A stretch of DNA of 64,000 bases, taken from Planctomycetota bacterium. Its GTDB lineage: Bacteria; Planctomycetota; Phycisphaerae; Phycisphaerales; UBA1924. Positions 31,646-42,240 of this stretch are shown in pieces. Every line of letters begins with the position of its first letter. Within the stretch, counting starts at the first letter, position 1. Both the position numbers and the translations under genes were made by a program. The stretch is taken from assembly GCA_033763975.1 (NCBI GenBank), contig JANRJM010000014.1, positions 1-64,000 on the forward strand, given 5' to 3'. The notes under the pieces are model-generated. The model worked only from the letters and a program-made list of their open reading frames with translations, had not been told where the DNA came from and searched no databases.

Positions 31646-32219
31646 ACGCCCGGCGCAGCGCCGCCACGTCCTCCGCGCTTCGACGGGCGCCGATGGACCC
31701 CGACAGGAACGACGGCCCCAGCAGGTCCTCGAACCCCGGCGTCGCGCGGATCAACTGCACCGTGCCGTCGCGAATGCTCCCGCCCAGCGACTCGCCGTTG
31801 AGATCGCCGGACTGCGCGAAGAACCCGCCCCCGCCGTACACGCCCAGTTCGCCCTGCGAGAGCACGAGCACGCGCACCGCCGCCGTGCTGGCGCCCGTCG
31901 CGATCGGCGTCTTGCCCGACTTGGGCACGATGAACATGTTCACATGGACGATCGTCCCGCTCACCGTGCTGGCGTCGCCACCCTCCGCCCACACCTCGCG
32001 GGGCAGGTCGGTGAGGAAAAAGTCCGCCGACAGATTGCTCGTGGGCTCGAACACCCGCGTCGGCAGGTCGCAGGCGAACCGTGCCCGTTCCTCACCCCGC
32101 GAGGTCACGCGCAGCGAGCCAGCACTTCCGACGGTGCCGCACCCGACCAGACCCAGAGCGCCCGCGCACACCCACGACCCCGCCCGCATCATCCGCCCCG
32201 CACGCATTCGCATCCCCAC
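31590..32219 (-). CDS. Putative lipoprotein
   Basis: This protein of up to 209 residues starts with an Arg/Met-rich n-region and a lipobox LGLVGC (cysteine near residue 27), so it is probably lipid-anchored. The mature part has beta-rich stretches (SGTIVHVNMFIVPKSG, STAAVRVLVLSQGELGVYGGG) and an end with charged helix (ARRSAEDVAALRRAFNYL). I recognise no family. Several Met codons at the N-terminus (32219, 32213, 32207) make the start uncertain. Its 3' end overlaps the amidohydrolase gene by 56 bases, tail to tail. Confidence 0.78.
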   Translation of the reverse strand: MGMRMRAGRMMRAGSWVCAGALGLVGCGTVGSAGSLRVTSRGEERARFACDLPTRVFEPTSNLSADFFLTDLPREVWAEGGDASTVSGTIVHVNMFIVPKSGKTPIATGASTAAVRVLVLSQGELGVYGGGGFFAQSGDLNGESLGGSIRDGTVQLIRATPGFEDLLGPSFLSGSIGARRSAEDVAALRRAFNYLSSFGTPLDPPAQEP

Positions 32220-32349
32220 ACGATACCGCCTGCGGCGTCCGGCGTCGCCCGGGGCCGCAATCTCGGGGGACCGATTCGGAACCCGGAGGTGTCCCGAGCG
32301 TCGTACTCAGTATCGGGCCTACCGCCGCCCGCGTTTTCAGGAGCACAGC

Positions 32350-33441
32350 ATGGATTGCTCGCGACTTCTTCTGGGCCTTGCACTCTCCGCTTCGGTCTCG
32401 CTCCCCGCCATCGCGCAGGGGCCGCGCCCCAGCGATATCGCGCGGTACACCGGTGCATCGCCGGGCACGATCGTCATCCAGCAGTCCCCGCGCCGCAACC
32501 TGGGCATCGGCACCAGCAGCCGCGCGAACATCAACCTGCTCTCCACCCGCCGGTTCTACACCACTCTGCCCGTGCCGCCGATCGTGAACCCGCCGCGTCC
32601 TTGCCCGCCTCGTCCCTGCCCGCCTCATATTCAGCCGCACCCGTACCCGATCTCCACCGGGTCGGGCCTCTCCGTCGGCGGCTCGTACAGCGGCGACGGG
32701 CTCGACGTCTCGTTCGGCGTCGGCTCCGGCGGCGTGGGCGGCGTGAGCGGCTACCCGGGATCGCACTGCGATCCCTGCGGCGGCTCGCACGCCGGCTACT
32801 GCCCGCCCATCGTCATCGCGCCCCCCTTCTACTACACGAACAGCCTCTACTACTCCCACGGGCGTGTCTGGGGAGCCCAGCCCGTCAACCTCCTGCGGGG
32901 CGACGGCCCGATCGACCCGCGCCTCTTCACACCGCAGCCCGCGACGGCTTCGCAGCCTCCCGCGCAGCAGCAGCCCGTCCAGTTCTCGTCCGGCACCCCA
33001 TCCACGCTCGCGGAGCACGGCGTGCGGGCGCTGCTCGACGGGCGACCGCGCGAGTCGATCGCGGCCCTGCGTCGGCACCTGGACGATGCGCCCGACGACG
33101 CCCGCGCGATGCGCGTCCTGGCCATCGCGCTGCTCGCCGACCGCAACGCCGCCGACGCGGTGCCGGTCATGCGCCTCGCGTACCGCACCGACCCGCTGCT
33201 GGCGCGCGAGCCGCTCATCCCCCAGGCCCTGGGGTTCCGCGACAACGAGTTCCGCCAGATGCTCACGCGCGCCGTCGCGCACGCGCACGAGGTGAACTCG
33301 AGCTCGGCGTGGCTCACCGTCACCGTGCTGATGCAGGGCGAGGAGCGCGACGACGTCGCGCGGACCATGCTCGCCCGCGCGAAGAAGGCCGGGCTCGAGC
33401 CCGCGGTGCACGACGCCCTCGCGCCGGAACTCGCCCGCTAA
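32350..33441 (+). CDS. Secreted Pro/Gly-rich protein with C-terminal TPR-like region
   Basis: This 363-residue protein has a signal peptide (SLPAIAQ). The mature N-terminal half is low in complexity: Pro/Cys clusters (PPRPCPPRPCPP), then Gly/Ser/Tyr-rich beta segments. From about 220 the protein turns helical and Ala/Arg-rich with TPR-like repeats (GVRALLDGRPRESIAALRRH, LAIALLADRNAADAVPVMRL). The combination suggests an envelope protein with a flexible head and a scaffold end. No named family is recognised. Confidence 0.8.
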   Translation: MDCSRLLLGLALSASVSLPAIAQGPRPSDIARYTGASPGTIVIQQSPRRNLGIGTSSRANINLLSTRRFYTTLPVPPIVNPPRPCPPRPCPPHIQPHPYPISTGSGLSVGGSYSGDGLDVSFGVGSGGVGGVSGYPGSHCDPCGGSHAGYCPPIVIAPPFYYTNSLYYSHGRVWGAQPVNLLRGDGPIDPRLFTPQPATASQPPAQQQPVQFSSGTPSTLAEHGVRALLDGRPRESIAALRRHLDDAPDDARAMRVLAIALLADRNAADAVPVMRLAYRTDPLLAREPLIPQALGFRDNEFRQMLTRAVAHAHEVNSSSAWLTVTVLMQGEERDDVARTMLARAKKAGLEPAVHDALAPELAR

Positions 33442-33531
33442 CGCGACGCTCCCGCTCCCGCGGCCTCAGCACGCGCGGCGCACATAGGGGCGGCGCAGGC
33501 GTTCCGCCCGTGCTCCTTCTATCCTCCCGTC

Positions 33532-35607
33532 ATGATCAAGCCCCTCCGCCTCGCCCTGCTCGCCGGTTTTCTCCTGCCGTTGTCCGCCAGCGCCGAAGAG
33601 GGCATGTGGCTGCTCACGGCCCCGCCCACCCAGCGCCTCGCGCAGGTCCACAACTTCTCGCCATCCGCCGAATGGCTGCTGGAAATGCAGCGGGCGGCGG
33701 TGAACGTCGACGGAGCCTCGGGCTCGTTCGTGTCGTCCTCCGGGCTCATCATGACCAACCACCACGTCGCCAGCACGTGGATCCAGGAACTCTCGTCCGC
33801 CGAGCACGACTACATCAAGAACGGGTTCCACGCCCGCACCCGCCAGGAAGAACTTCCCATCCCCGGGGCCGAGGTCTCCGTCCTGTGGGACATCGAGGAC
33901 GTGACCGAGAAGATCAAGGCCGCGGGCAAGGGCAAGTCTCCCGAGGAAGCCAACAGCGCGATCCTGCGGGCGATCGCGGAGCTGGAGAGCGCCGAGAAGC
34001 AGCGGAGCGGGATGCACGCCCGCGTCGTCACGCTCTACGGCGGGGGCGTGTACCACCTGCACCGGGTGAAGCGCTACACCGACGTGCGCCTCGTCTTTGC
34101 CCCCGAGATCCAGGCCGCGTTCTTCGGCGGCGACACCGACAACTTCGAGTACCCCCGCTTCTGCTTCGACGTCGCGTTCGTCCGGGCCTACGAGAACGGC
34201 GCCCCTGTGCAGTCGGAGAACTTCCTCCGCTGGAGCACGCAGGGTTCGCAGGAGAACGACCTGGTCTTCGTCTTCGGGCACCCGGGCAGCACCGAGCGCC
34301 TGCTGACCATCGCCGACGTCGAGCACCGGCGCGACGTCGCGATCCCCACGCGCCTGGAGTGGTACTGGCGCACCGAGAACAAGCTCACCGCGTTCGCGAA
34401 CCGGTCCGCCGAGAACCGACGGATCGCGAGCGACGACATCTTCGGGGTCGCGAACGGGCGCAAGGCGTTTACGGGCATGTACCACGGGCTGCTCGATCCG
34501 GCGCTGATGGGCGCCAAGCGGGACGAGGAAGCGAAGCTCCGGGCCGCCATCAAGGCCGACCCGGCTCTGGCGGCCCGCGTGGGCGACGCCCTCGACCGGC
34601 TGGAGAGCGCCGTCGAGGACGCGGCGCGGACGCACGAGCGCGACTGGGCGATCTCCCGCGCGTTCCGCCTCAGCCGCCTCGTGCAGCACGCCGACACCCT
34701 CGTGTCGCTCGCGTCCGAGTGGCCCAGGCCCAACGCCGACCGGCTCCGCGAGTTCCGCGACGCCGCGATGCCCGGCGTCATCGCCGACCTCGAGGCCACC
34801 ACCCCGGTCTACCCGCAGTACGAGACGTTCCTGATCGCCGACGGCCTGGCGTACCTCGCCCAGCACCTCGGGGGCGATGACCCGCTCGTGCGCTCGCTCC
34901 TCGACGGCAAGTCGCCCGAAGATCGCGCCGCCGAACTCGTCGGCGCTTCGAAACTCGGCGACGCCTCGCACCGGGCCGCACTCGTGAAGGCCGGCCCAAG
35001 CGGGCTGGCGAAGGCGCTGAAGGACTCGGACGAGCCGCTGCTCGCATTCGCCCGCACGCTCGACCCCGTGCTGCGCGAGATCACCGCGCGCCGGGAGTCC
35101 GGGCTCGAGGCCGTCTCGCGCGATGTCTACGCCCGCCTCGCCGACGCGCGGTTCGCCGCCTTCGGCAAGACCACCTACCCCGACGCCACGGGCACGCTGC
35201 GCCTGTCGTACGGCACGGTGAAGTCGTACCCGGAAGGCGGAGGCACGGTGCCGGCGTACACGACGATGGGCGGCCTGTTCGAGCGGGCCGCGGCCCGTGA
35301 CGAGTCCGAGTTCGATCTCCCGGACTCGTGGACCAAGGCCAAGGACGCGCTGAACCTCGGCACGCCATTCAACTTCGTGTGCACCGCGGACATTATCGGG
35401 GGCAACAGCGGCTCGCCGGTGGTGAACCGCGAGGGGCGGGTCGTCGGGCTGATCTTCGACGGAAACATCCAGAGTCTTCCCCTGGCGTTCCAGTATTCCG
35501 ACAAGCAGGCACGGGCAGTCGCCGTCGATAGCCGCGCGCTGGTGGAGGGCCTGCGCGTGGTCTACAAGGCCGACGCGCTCGTGCGCGAGCTGACCGCGGG
35601 CGACTAA
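33532..35607 (+). CDS. S46 family dipeptidyl-peptidase (DPP7/DPP11 type)
   Basis: This exported 691-residue protein has a signal peptide ending near SASAEE and the S46 hallmark GSFVSSSGLIMTNHHVA with catalytic His77/78. The conserved DNFEYPRFCFDVAFVRAYE block supplies the catalytic aspartate, and GGNSGSPVV carries the nucleophile Ser626. These enzymes release dipeptides from oligopeptides in the periplasm and are used by bacteria that live on proteins. The length fits the family (about 700). Whether it prefers hydrophobic (DPP7) or acidic (DPP11) residues cannot be told with confidence. Confidence 0.93.
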   Translation: MIKPLRLALLAGFLLPLSASAEEGMWLLTAPPTQRLAQVHNFSPSAEWLLEMQRAAVNVDGASGSFVSSSGLIMTNHHVASTWIQELSSAEHDYIKNGFHARTRQEELPIPGAEVSVLWDIEDVTEKIKAAGKGKSPEEANSAILRAIAELESAEKQRSGMHARVVTLYGGGVYHLHRVKRYTDVRLVFAPEIQAAFFGGDTDNFEYPRFCFDVAFVRAYENGAPVQSENFLRWSTQGSQENDLVFVFGHPGSTERLLTIADVEHRRDVAIPTRLEWYWRTENKLTAFANRSAENRRIASDDIFGVANGRKAFTGMYHGLLDPALMGAKRDEEAKLRAAIKADPALAARVGDALDRLESAVEDAARTHERDWAISRAFRLSRLVQHADTLVSLASEWPRPNADRLREFRDAAMPGVIADLEATTPVYPQYETFLIADGLAYLAQHLGGDDPLVRSLLDGKSPEDRAAELVGASKLGDASHRAALVKAGPSGLAKALKDSDEPLLAFARTLDPVLREITARRESGLEAVSRDVYARLADARFAAFGKTTYPDATGTLRLSYGTVKSYPEGGGTVPAYTTMGGLFERAAARDESEFDLPDSWTKAKDALNLGTPFNFVCTADIIGGNSGSPVVNREGRVVGLIFDGNIQSLPLAFQYSDKQARAVAVDSRALVEGLRVVYKADALVRELTAGD

Positions 35608-35627
35608 CCCGGGTCCGGCCGGCAACA

Positions 35628-36485
35628 ATGCGGGCCATGAACTCGCTGCGCACCCTCGTGGAGTCGCGGGCCTTTGGTCTCACCGTGCTGGGCGTCATCC
35701 TGGCCAACGGTGTTCTCATCGCGTGGCAGACCTACGCCCCCGAGGCCGGCTGGATCCGCTCGCTGCTCGCCATCTGCCTCGGGATCTTCGTCGGTGAACT
35801 CATCCTGAAACTCTCGGTGGCGACCCGGTTCGGCACCCTGGGCGCCTTCCTGCGCGACGGCTGGAACATCTTCGACATCATCGTCATCGCGGGGAGTTTT
35901 CTCCCGCAGTCCGACCCCACGCTCGCCGCCATCGCGCGGGTGATCCGCGTGCTGCGCGTCTTCCGCCTCGTGCGGTCGGTCCCGGAGCTGCGAGTCATCG
36001 TGACCGTTCTTGTGAAGAGCCTGGTCAGCATGAAGTACATCTCGCTGCTGGCGCTCGTCATCCTCTTCATCTACGGCGTGATCGGCGTCAAGCTCTTCGG
36101 ACCCTTCATGCCCAAGGAGTACGGCACGCTGCACGAGAGCGCGTTCACGCTCTTCCGCGTGCTGACGGGCGACAACTGGAGCGACCTCCGCTACGCCGCC
36201 GACGGGCAGCCCTGGCAGTGGAAGAGCACGCTGTACCACGTCAGTTGGATCATCGTGAGCACGTTCCTGCTGATCAACCTGATCGTGGGCGCGGTGCTGA
36301 ACAACTACCAGCAGGTGCAGGAGGCCGAGGCCAACCTCCGCGACGGGCCGCGCGATCTCTCCGACGAGCGGCTGCACGCCCTGGCCGAGGAGATGCAGGC
36401 CATCCTCCGCGCCCGCGGGCATTCCGGCGAGCGCAGCCGCCAGGCACCCCCCGAGCACACCCGCGCCGGCAGCTATTCTTCCTGA
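35628..36485 (+). CDS. One-domain voltage-gated cation channel
   Basis: This membrane protein of 285 residues has six helices in the ion-transport family order. S4 carries arginines at every third position (RVIRVLRVFRLVR, about 103-115). The pore has the filter region FRVLTGDNWSDL (about 175-186), with Asp instead of the Glu found in NaChBac-like channels (TLESW). The T-G-D-N-W order resembles, as I recall it, one repeat of eukaryotic T-type calcium channels. The C-terminus continues as a coiled-coil-like helix (EAEANLRDGPRDLSDERLHAL), as in tetrameric bacterial channels. A second Met (35637) may be the real start. Selectivity for Na or Ca is open. Confidence 0.9.
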   Translation: MRAMNSLRTLVESRAFGLTVLGVILANGVLIAWQTYAPEAGWIRSLLAICLGIFVGELILKLSVATRFGTLGAFLRDGWNIFDIIVIAGSFLPQSDPTLAAIARVIRVLRVFRLVRSVPELRVIVTVLVKSLVSMKYISLLALVILFIYGVIGVKLFGPFMPKEYGTLHESAFTLFRVLTGDNWSDLRYAADGQPWQWKSTLYHVSWIIVSTFLLINLIVGAVLNNYQQVQEAEANLRDGPRDLSDERLHALAEEMQAILRARGHSGERSRQAPPEHTRAGSYSS

Positions 36486-36536
36486 TTCACCGGCGTCGCC
36501 CGACGCGCCCGATCCGGGGCGCCCCCCGGGCGGCCC

Positions 36537-38051
<1,515 letters not shown>

Positions 38052-38085
38052 GGGCGGCAACTCGACGTTCCCTCTTCCCCGCTCG

Positions 38086-38160
38086 ACGAGCCCCGAGCGT
38101 GAGCGAGGGGGCTTCTTACACTTCCGCGTCTTCCGTACGAGCCCGAAGCGCGAGCAAGGG
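38086..38160. repeat. Two copies of an ACGAGCCC(C)GA..GCGAGC..AGGG element
   Basis: Copies at 38086-38111 (acgagccccgagcgtgagcg then agggg) and 38137-38160 (acgagcccgaagcgcgagca then aggg). I know sequences of this form as dispersed intergenic repeats in planctomycete genomes; this is from memory. Confidence 0.6.
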
Positions 38161-38379
38161 TTCCCTTCTTCCGCTTTGTCCGCTCCGAGCCCGCCCCGCC
38201 AGCAGAGCCCGCCTTCGAGTCCTCCCCCTTGGGGGAGGTGGCGAGTCTTCGAGCCGGAGGGGGCTTCGGCCTCCACCACGGACTCCTCACCTCCTCACGT
38301 CTTCTTCCTCGCCCCCCCGCCCCACACCTCCTTACGCCGTCTTCCTCGCCCCCCGCCCCAACGGGGCGCCGGGCTGTAG

Positions 38380-38423
38380 CCACGGGTGGAGCGACGCTGC
38401 TCTGAGCGTCGCGGAACCCGTGG
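38380..38423. repeat. REP-like double-stem palindrome
   Basis: CCACGGGT (38380-38387) pairs with ACCCGTGG (38416-38423), and inside it GCGACGCT (38391-38398) pairs with AGCGTCGC (38405-38412) around a six-base loop. The symmetric 3-base internal bulge suggests a dispersed palindromic element. Confidence 0.75.
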
Positions 38424-38689
38424 GAACCAACCCCCCATCGCTCCTTGCCCCGGAGGGGCAACGGAGCCTGCTGCGCACCACCACGACCCGCGCCTTACAC
38501 CGCCACCCCTTCTCAGATCAACATAACAATACGTTAAATTCGTAATCGACTCACAAATCCCATTCGACCATCCCCCGCTCCAAAGATCTCGCCCCCAGCA
38601 CCACCTCTGCGCGCAAAGTAGCGGTCATTCCCCGCCCCGCGCTTGCCCCATCCGCGGCCTTCACACACGCTCATCACATGACCACGCCG

Positions 38690-38840
38690 CACTCCTTCAC
38701 CACGCCTCCCACCTCCTCCCCTCACTCTGCCACTTCCCCCTCTTCCCACTCAACCACTCCGCCACTTAACCACTCTGCCACTTCTCTCCCCCAACACACC
38801 GCCTCTTCCCTCCCCACCACTCTGCCACTTCTTTCCCCCT
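38690..38840. repeat. Degenerate CCACTCT/GCCACTT octamer tract
   Basis: Pyrimidine-rich tract with many cactctgccact, cacttcccc and ccactcaacc units, related to the regular octamer array at 28410. It ends about 50 bases before the DUF1579 gene. Confidence 0.65.
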
Positions 38841-38891
38841 TCCCTCCCCCGCCCGGGTATCCTCTTGCCCCAACACCCAGGAGGCCCGACC

Positions 38892-39428
38892 ATGATGACT
38901 CCCCCGCAAAAGCAGCACGAGTGGCTCAGGCGTTTCGTCGGCGAGTGGACCAGCGAGTTCGAGTGCGTGATGGGCCCGGACCAGCCGGCGATGAAGTCGA
39001 AGGGGCGCGAGGTCGTGCGCATGGTCGGCGACCTGTGGGTGGTGTTCGAGGGCGAGGGCGAGATGCCCGGCGGGGGCACGATGACCTCGATCCTGACGCT
39101 GGGCTTCGACCCCGCGAAGGGCAAGTTCGTCGGCTCGTGGATCGGCTCGCCCATGGCCACCATGTTCGTCTACCAGGGCGAGTTCACGCGGGGCGGCGGC
39201 AACTGGGGCGGCGGGCCGGCCTCGGGCGATGTCCCCGGCTCGGCAGATGTCCAGGTCCTGCCGCTCAACACGGTGGGCCCGAGCTGGGCCGACCCGACCA
39301 AGCAGGCGAACTACCAGGACGTCATCGAGCTGCACGGCCCGAACAAGCGCCTGCTGTGGTCGCAGGCCCAGGGCGACGACGGCGCCTGGACCCGGTTCAT
39401 GACGGGCACCTTCACCCGCGTGAAGTAA
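38892..39428 (+). CDS. DUF1579 family protein
   Basis: This 178-residue soluble protein starts at an ATG with an AGGAGG ribosome binding site. The motifs HEWLRRFVGEWTSEFE, LGFDPAKGKFVGSWIGS and MFVYQGEF are typical of DUF1579, whose members have a beta-barrel (lipocalin-like) fold and unknown function. A Gly/Trp-rich loop (TRGGGNWGGGPASGD) lies in the middle. It is convergent with the small gene at 39439, with ten bases between stops. Confidence 0.88.
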   Translation: MMTPPQKQHEWLRRFVGEWTSEFECVMGPDQPAMKSKGREVVRMVGDLWVVFEGEGEMPGGGTMTSILTLGFDPAKGKFVGSWIGSPMATMFVYQGEFTRGGGNWGGGPASGDVPGSADVQVLPLNTVGPSWADPTKQANYQDVIELHGPNKRLLWSQAQGDDGAWTRFMTGTFTRVK

Positions 39429-39438
39429 CGCCGCGGCG

Positions 39439-39876
39439 TCAGACCATCGGACGCAGCGGCGTCGTGCTGTCGCCAAATCCCAGCCCCTCGAAGCCTTCGC
39501 CCCGGCGGAACCGGAACGTCCCCAGGTCGACCGTGGTCGACGCCGTCTTGGTGACGGGATCGATCTCGGCGACGGGCGTGTTCCAGGCGACGGGCGTGCG
39601 GAAGACCGGCGTGTCGCCCTCGCGGACTTCGCAGTACAGGTCGGGCTTGTCCTCGCCGAGCGAGGCGGCGACCTCGCCCGTCAGGCCCGAGCGGAACGCG
39701 CTGCTGGTGCAGAGCACCTGCGCGACGCCGTCGGCGGAGAGGGCGGACTCGCCCAGCAGGTCGTCGCGCAGCAAGTCGCGGTCGAGGAACCGCACGCGCA
39801 GGGCGGGGTCGGAGAGTGGTGCGCCGGTGTCGTCGCGGACGAAGCGCGCGATGAACTTGAGGATCTGCTCGGCCAA
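39439..39876 (-). CDS. Conserved small protein of unknown function, TTG start
   Basis: This protein has 145 residues and no signal peptide. The start is a TTG at 39876, chosen because a strong GGGAGG ribosome binding site lies seven bases upstream and no ATG or GTG in frame fits. The sequence (ILKFIARFVRDDTGAPLSD, LRVRFLDRDLLRDDLLGES, DLYCEVREGDTPVFRTPV) predicts beta strands similar to a transthyretin- or C2-like sandwich. I recognise no named family. It is divergent from the PrxQ gene at 39955. Confidence 0.7.
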   Translation of the reverse strand: MAEQILKFIARFVRDDTGAPLSDPALRVRFLDRDLLRDDLLGESALSADGVAQVLCTSSAFRSGLTGEVAASLGEDKPDLYCEVREGDTPVFRTPVAWNTPVAEIDPVTKTASTTVDLGTFRFRRGEGFEGLGFGDSTTPLRPMV

Positions 39877-39954
39877 CGGGCACCTCCCTTCACGTCGGAG
39901 TCTAGAGGCGCATGGCGCGGCGGGCGACGCGCTTCGCGGGCGTATTATTTTCAC

Positions 39955-40632
39955 ATGGGCTTCATCCAACCGGGCGAGGCGGCGCCGGATTTTCGCCTGC
40001 AGGACCAGCACGGGAAGACGCACGCGCTGCGTGACTTCCGCGGGCGTGCGGTGGTGATGTACTTTTATCCCGAGGACGACACGCCCCTGTGCACGGGGCA
40101 GGCGTGCCAGTTCCGCGATCATCACCAGGACTTCGCGCACATCAAGACGGCGGTGCTGGGCGTGAGCCCGCAGGACGTCGCGTCGAAGCGCGCGTTCGCC
40201 GATCGGCACGCGCTGGCGTTCCCGCTGCTGGCCGACGTGCCGGGCGCGGACGGCGTGCCGCCGACGAGCGCGGCGTACGGGGCCTACGGCGAGAAGAACA
40301 TGTACGGGCGCATCGTGCGGGCCATGCTGCGGACGACGTACCTCATCGCGCCCGACGGCACGGTCGCGAAGCGATGGGACCGGGTCAAGACGCCCGGGCA
40401 CGCGGCGGCGGTGCTCCGGGCCGCTACGGCGCTGCACGCGGGCGAACTGCTCGCGACGCGCACGCCCAAGCCGCCGAAGAAGGCGCCGCGCCCGCGACAG
40501 AAGACGCGGACCCAGGGCGGGCACCCGGGCTACTCCGGGGTGCAGACATCGAAGGGCAAGCGCACGCCCGTGCGGAGCGCGGCGTCGCGCGCGAAGGCGC
40601 CGGCACGGACGCGCGGAAAGCGTGGCGCCTGA
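39955..40632 (+). CDS. bcp: Peroxiredoxin PrxQ/BCP with basic C-terminal tail
   Basis: This thiol peroxidase reduces H2O2 and organic peroxides. Residues 1-160 form the thioredoxin-like domain with peroxidatic Cys46 and resolving Cys51 in PLCTGQACQFRD, the PrxQ spacing. The remaining 60 or so residues are an unusual tail of Lys, Arg, Pro and Ser (KPPKKAPRPRQKTRTQ, KGKRTPVRSAASRAKAPART), which looks like a nucleic-acid-binding or DNA-compaction tail. Classical BCP proteins end near 155-160. The tail may place the enzyme on the nucleoid; this is inference. Confidence 0.9.
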   Translation: MGFIQPGEAAPDFRLQDQHGKTHALRDFRGRAVVMYFYPEDDTPLCTGQACQFRDHHQDFAHIKTAVLGVSPQDVASKRAFADRHALAFPLLADVPGADGVPPTSAAYGAYGEKNMYGRIVRAMLRTTYLIAPDGTVAKRWDRVKTPGHAAAVLRAATALHAGELLATRTPKPPKKAPRPRQKTRTQGGHPGYSGVQTSKGKRTPVRSAASRAKAPARTRGKRGA

Positions 40633-40667
40633 ACGCGGGCGGGCGGGCCGACCGGTACGATGCTGCC

Positions 40668-42200
40668 ATGAGCACTCGCATTGCCCGTCGTGGTGGGGTG
40701 GCGCTGGTCGCGATCGCGTCGGGAGCCCTGCCCGCGCTGGCGCAGATCGGCGGCGCCGGGAACATCTCGAACCTGTGGGAGCGGACCTGCGCCAACTGTC
40801 ACGGCGACGAGGGCCAGGGCGGGGGCGCCGGCACACGCACCCTGCTGACCGCCGCGCTCTTCGACCAGTCGCACGACCGCCCGTTCTTCGACGCGATCAA
40901 GAACGGCGTGCCCGACATGGGCATGATGGCCTTCGGCAAGACCCTTTCCGACGAGCAGATCTGGGCGCTCGTCGTGCACATCCGCGAGCTGCAGCACCGC
41001 GCGCTTCGGCGCGAGCGCGGCTCGCCGGGCGCTCGCCCCGGCTCCGTGCGCTCCACGCACCACACGTTCCGCGTCGAAGAAGTCGTGAAGGACGGGCTCG
41101 CCACACCCTGGGCCGTCGCGTGGCTTCCCGACGGGTCGATGCTCATCACCGAACGCGCCGGGCGCCTGCGCGTGTGGAAAGACGGCGTGCTCAGCCCGCC
41201 CGTCGCCGACATTCCCAAGTCCGTCGAGATCGGCCAGGGCGGGCTCATGGAGGTCGCCGTCCACCCGGACTACGCGACGAACGGGCACGTGTACCTCGGG
41301 TACGCCAAGGCGGCCCCGGGCGAACGCCGCCCGCCGACGATGACCACGATCTCGCGCGGGAAGCTGGACCTCACCGACCCCAAGTCGCCCAAGTGGACCG
41401 ACGAGAAGGTGATCTGGGAGGCGAAGCGCGAGCACTTCCTCGCGACGGGCCTGCACTTCGGCAACAACATCGTCTTCTCGGCGCCCCAGGAGGGCGGCCG
41501 TCGGTACCTGTACTTCTGCATCGGCGAGCGCGGACGCATGGAGATGGCCCAGGACGTCACGCGCCCCAACGGCAAGGTGCACCGCGTGTGGGACGACGGC
41601 GAGGTACCGAAGGACAATCCGTTCGTCGAGACGACCGGCGCGTACGCGTCGATCTGGTCCTTCGGCCATCGAAACCCGCAGGGGCTGGTCTTCGATCTCA
41701 ACGGCGTGCTGTGGGACACCGAGCACGGGCCGCGCGGCGGGGATGAACTCAACGTCGTTGTGAAGGGCCGCAACTACGGCTGGCCCACCGTGTCGTACGG
41801 CATCAACTACAACGACGCGCCGTTCCGCACGCCCTTCCCCGACCTCGCCTCCGGCGAAGGCCACACCGGCAAGGTCGCCGAGATCGTCATGCCCGTGTTC
41901 CGCTGGCTGCCCTCCATCGGCGCGTGCGGCCTGGACGTCGTCCGCAGCGAGAAGTTCCCGAAGTGGAACGGCGATCTCGTCGCCGGCGGGCTCTCGGGCG
42001 AGAACGTCGACCGCCTCCGCGTCACCGGCGACGCCTCCGGCTCCGGGCAACTCGTCGAGCGCGAGGAACTCATCCACGGGCTCGGACGCGTGCGCGATGT
42101 GGCGTGCGGCCCGGACGGGCTGGTCTACGTCGTGCTCAACGGCAGCCCGGACGAAGTCGGCGGCAACAACCGGATCGTGCGGCTGGTCCCCGCGGAGTGA
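40668..42200 (+). CDS. PQQ-type sugar dehydrogenase fused to cytochrome c
   Basis: This 510-residue exported protein has a signal peptide (ALPALAQ). Residues about 35-110 are a small c-type cytochrome with CANCH (ERTCANCHGDEGQGG) and a Met ligand in DMGMMAFG. The rest is a six-bladed propeller of the soluble aldose sugar dehydrogenase (YliI/Asd) family: LATPWAVAWLPDGSMLITERAGRL, GGLMEVAVHPDY, SIWSFGHRNPQGL, EHGPRGGDELN and GRNYGWPTVSYG. The enzyme probably oxidises sugars with PQQ and passes electrons to its own haem. No PQQ synthesis gene is in the window. Confidence 0.9.
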   Translation: MSTRIARRGGVALVAIASGALPALAQIGGAGNISNLWERTCANCHGDEGQGGGAGTRTLLTAALFDQSHDRPFFDAIKNGVPDMGMMAFGKTLSDEQIWALVVHIRELQHRALRRERGSPGARPGSVRSTHHTFRVEEVVKDGLATPWAVAWLPDGSMLITERAGRLRVWKDGVLSPPVADIPKSVEIGQGGLMEVAVHPDYATNGHVYLGYAKAAPGERRPPTMTTISRGKLDLTDPKSPKWTDEKVIWEAKREHFLATGLHFGNNIVFSAPQEGGRRYLYFCIGERGRMEMAQDVTRPNGKVHRVWDDGEVPKDNPFVETTGAYASIWSFGHRNPQGLVFDLNGVLWDTEHGPRGGDELNVVVKGRNYGWPTVSYGINYNDAPFRTPFPDLASGEGHTGKVAEIVMPVFRWLPSIGACGLDVVRSEKFPKWNGDLVAGGLSGENVDRLRVTGDASGSGQLVEREELIHGLGRVRDVACGPDGLVYVVLNGSPDEVGGNNRIVRLVPAE

Positions 42201-42240
42201 CCGCGCGGGCGCACGCCAGACACGCGGGGGGATCATCGGC

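Larger units (their letters stand above)
38052..38891. other. Gene-free island with dispersed-type repeats
   Basis: About 840 bases without an acceptable gene. Contents from left to right: two copies of a CGAGCCC..GAGC..AGGG element, a CCTCCCCC/GGGGGAGG hairpin near 38220, a double-stem palindrome at 38380, a short AT-rich stretch near 38515-38560 (aataacgttaaat-like), and degenerate CCACTCTGCC octamers at 38690-38840. No tRNA, terminator with U-tract or clear promoter was found apart from the AT-rich stretch. Confidence 0.8.

Noticed and set aside
38052-38891. Replication origin
   Set aside because: The only AT-rich stretch is about 45 bases, no DnaA boxes are recognised and no dnaA/dnaN genes are near.
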